Of a DNA stretch of 14,545 nucleotides, positions 14,401 to 14,545 are shown one piece after another. The first letter of the stretch is position 1, and each line of letters begins with the position of its first letter. This DNA comes from an uncultured Spirochaetales bacterium (GTDB taxonomy: Bacteria; Spirochaetota; Spirochaetia; Sphaerochaetales; Sphaerochaetaceae), in NCBI GenBank assembly GCA_945947045.1, contig CAMEXG010000033.1:1-14545 (forward strand). Reading direction: 5' to 3'. The notes beneath the pieces were generated by a model. It searched no databases and was not told the DNA's origin. It saw only the letters and a program-made list of their open reading frames with translations. A program made the position numbers and the translations under genes.

Positions 14401-14545
14401 AATGTCTATGCTCCAATTCTAGAGAGAAAGGGATACGTATTGGTATTAGAGGGTAAGGAGCAATATACCCTCTCGGGAACAGTAAGGGACGATGAAGGAA
14501 ATATCTGGTCCAACGGCTCATCACCTGTCTATAGAGTTGAGAGGG
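11431..14545 (+). CDS. Usher-like protein with three inner-membrane helices and a repeat linker (3' partial)
   Basis: The frame is open from ATG at 11431 (CCGGAG 6 nt upstream) to the window edge, at least 1038 codons. There is no cleavable signal peptide. Hydrophobic helices lie at about 8-30, 36-62 and 76-99, and the positive-inside rule puts everything after residue 100 in the periplasm. A Glu/Pro/Val-rich linker follows (about 100-284), including five 14-residue repeats (202-271). Usher-like regions then follow: an N-terminal domain (about 285-397; WFDLYINSSEVGVITVYIEN), the barrel start (PIAGATVLTPASWYVSSS), a plug (about 531-590; VRVYNGDKEIFRRTLNKGIY, as in V-Q-N-G...PPGPF of classical ushers), Ser-rich barrel strands, and a C-terminal part (GYVLVLEGKEQYTLSGTVRD). 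No cysteine was seen after the third helix. Ushers are outer-membrane pores for pilus assembly; the membrane anchor here is exceptional. The usher call rests on pattern and on the neighbouring chaperone. Confidence 0.75.
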   Translation, partial: MKKRPLPLISLVLCAVGLSFVLLGSALAFLEPDFTISSFLAIGLFFMALVGVYIILKVFLVVDKLEEGSLVDDKKPVYVFCFVFLLVLLLALVLFHLYFGTEPEKERRGLIVTVAEEKTEETIDAETIENPPFIKEGESKDSEEYNSVIQDKPVEMEEAESVEEAVEPEIEIVDTLIPPTPVYEEKVTETPRSPSFIAPERVLVPTPPTFVSTEEILIPSTPTFVSTEETLVPSSPSFASVEAVLVPETPEIISVERTLIPSSPTFIEPVRTLVDEKVEVKEETDPWADFYVSGDSFDLFDGMYWFDLYINSSEVGVITVYIENGEVYISYPELKDYSVPYITEEAQERIFSEDVEWIDTLTLSALGVEAYADTITYTVEVDFKASDMPMGVISIKGSNSISQPRPIAGATVLTPASWYVSSSFSLSMSMSNLEKEDVFSRLRVSLQSSNNFRILDSYGRFTWNAGYSGGKSYFDWGSYYFWKDFKDESIRLQWGNVSADLQSTSGTPIGIRFDKSSQYGNGERGGSSLEKTITVEKDSDVRVYNGDKEIFRRTLNKGIYSLRDFVLYTGANHIRIEITPLDGSLGEVIEMDVNYSSSLLMKGESYYGAAFAIGRKSVTWDSERDPFQVDLYLLGNKKLRYDVRDIALSSYLNIGLTDTLTGSFTLSFKTSPNTLYSFNPSLKLNSEFTVANAFGTAKMNLNLSSLGVDGGLSLPLIYARASQQFYTDFSLVKALTLTLGYTSPSSWERDDKHSLFASGSFSGSIFDMGYSVSLSGTLVPGYKELSQWYLSSALSFSLGKVGLSLSSTFSQRGDDPVSHQARVSASFKLGPVSNSLSGSRDGVSLSSSLSLGSTSFWLKTATTDVRDIEKYSFSSDFSHSGSIFSFSGALSGNSGMKDINASLSASTTLLIAEKGLWTISSSIPSNFLLIRQKGAIKKNTLAVGEVGSSSQDIPSSPLGDTLYKGLSTTTATSLSLYSYNEDSLGGSETFNVYAPILERKGYVLVLEGKEQYTLSGTVRDDEGNIWSNGSSPVYRVER
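12034..12243 (+). repeat. Five tandem 42-bp repeats coding a 14-residue Pro-rich unit
   Basis: Units start at 12034, 12076, 12118, 12160 and 12202. The peptide pattern is (V/I/T)-L-(V/I)-P-x-x-P-x-(F/I)-x-S-x-E-x, for example TLVPSSPSFASVEA. Units 1-3 are the most alike; units 4 and 5 are degenerate. Partial copies may precede them (TLIPPTPVYEE near 11950). They lie in the periplasmic linker of the usher-like protein and conserve protein pattern more than DNA. Confidence 0.85.

Overview
The window reads as a spirochaete chromosome (Spirochaetota, perhaps near Sphaerochaeta or Treponema). This is inference from three things: a long-form serine hydroxymethyltransferase like those of treponemes and chlamydiae, a topoisomerase I ending in Gly/aromatic repeats instead of zinc fingers, and the overall protein character. 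The DNA is moderately AT-rich, AGA/AGG is the favoured arginine codon family, and three genes appear to start with TTG (topA, the Smr gene and the NimA-like gene). No mobile element, integrase or CRISPR array was seen.

Left part (1-5591): the tail of an unidentified gene; topA with a UUCG-loop terminator; a spacer of about 440 nt holding a tRNA-Arg(CCU) on the minus strand with its own promoter and terminator; then a two-gene plus-strand unit, a CBS-CBS-ACT sensor protein and a highly charged protein with a C-terminal Smr domain. The long disordered part of the Smr protein carries two alternating short motifs at near-constant spacing.

Middle (5592-8100): a minus-strand pair, infA followed by a NimA-like flavin-binding protein, separated by a strong terminator. 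The divergent plus-strand gene is glyA. The infA promoter is close to consensus. The glyA leader has a perfect but widely spaced inverted repeat.

Right part (8101-14545): two tandem paralogous secreted proteins, probably outer-membrane, sharing an H-F-S-G-H-x-G-D-E motif. An AT-rich spacer of 337 nt follows, with a 19-bp palindrome over a perfect -10 box. It leads into a chaperone-usher type operon: a PapD-fold periplasmic chaperone, and a very large ORF from 11431 that runs off the window.

The most unusual item is that last ORF. It has recognisable usher regions (N-terminal domain, plug and C-terminal part on a Ser-rich beta-barrel) but no cleavable signal peptide. Its N-terminus has three predicted inner-membrane helices, then an acidic/Pro-rich linker of about 185 residues with five 14-residue repeats. 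It may be an inner-membrane-tethered usher. Its chaperone partner appears to lack the canonical subunit-anchoring Arg and Lys. Pilin subunits, if any, would lie beyond the right edge.
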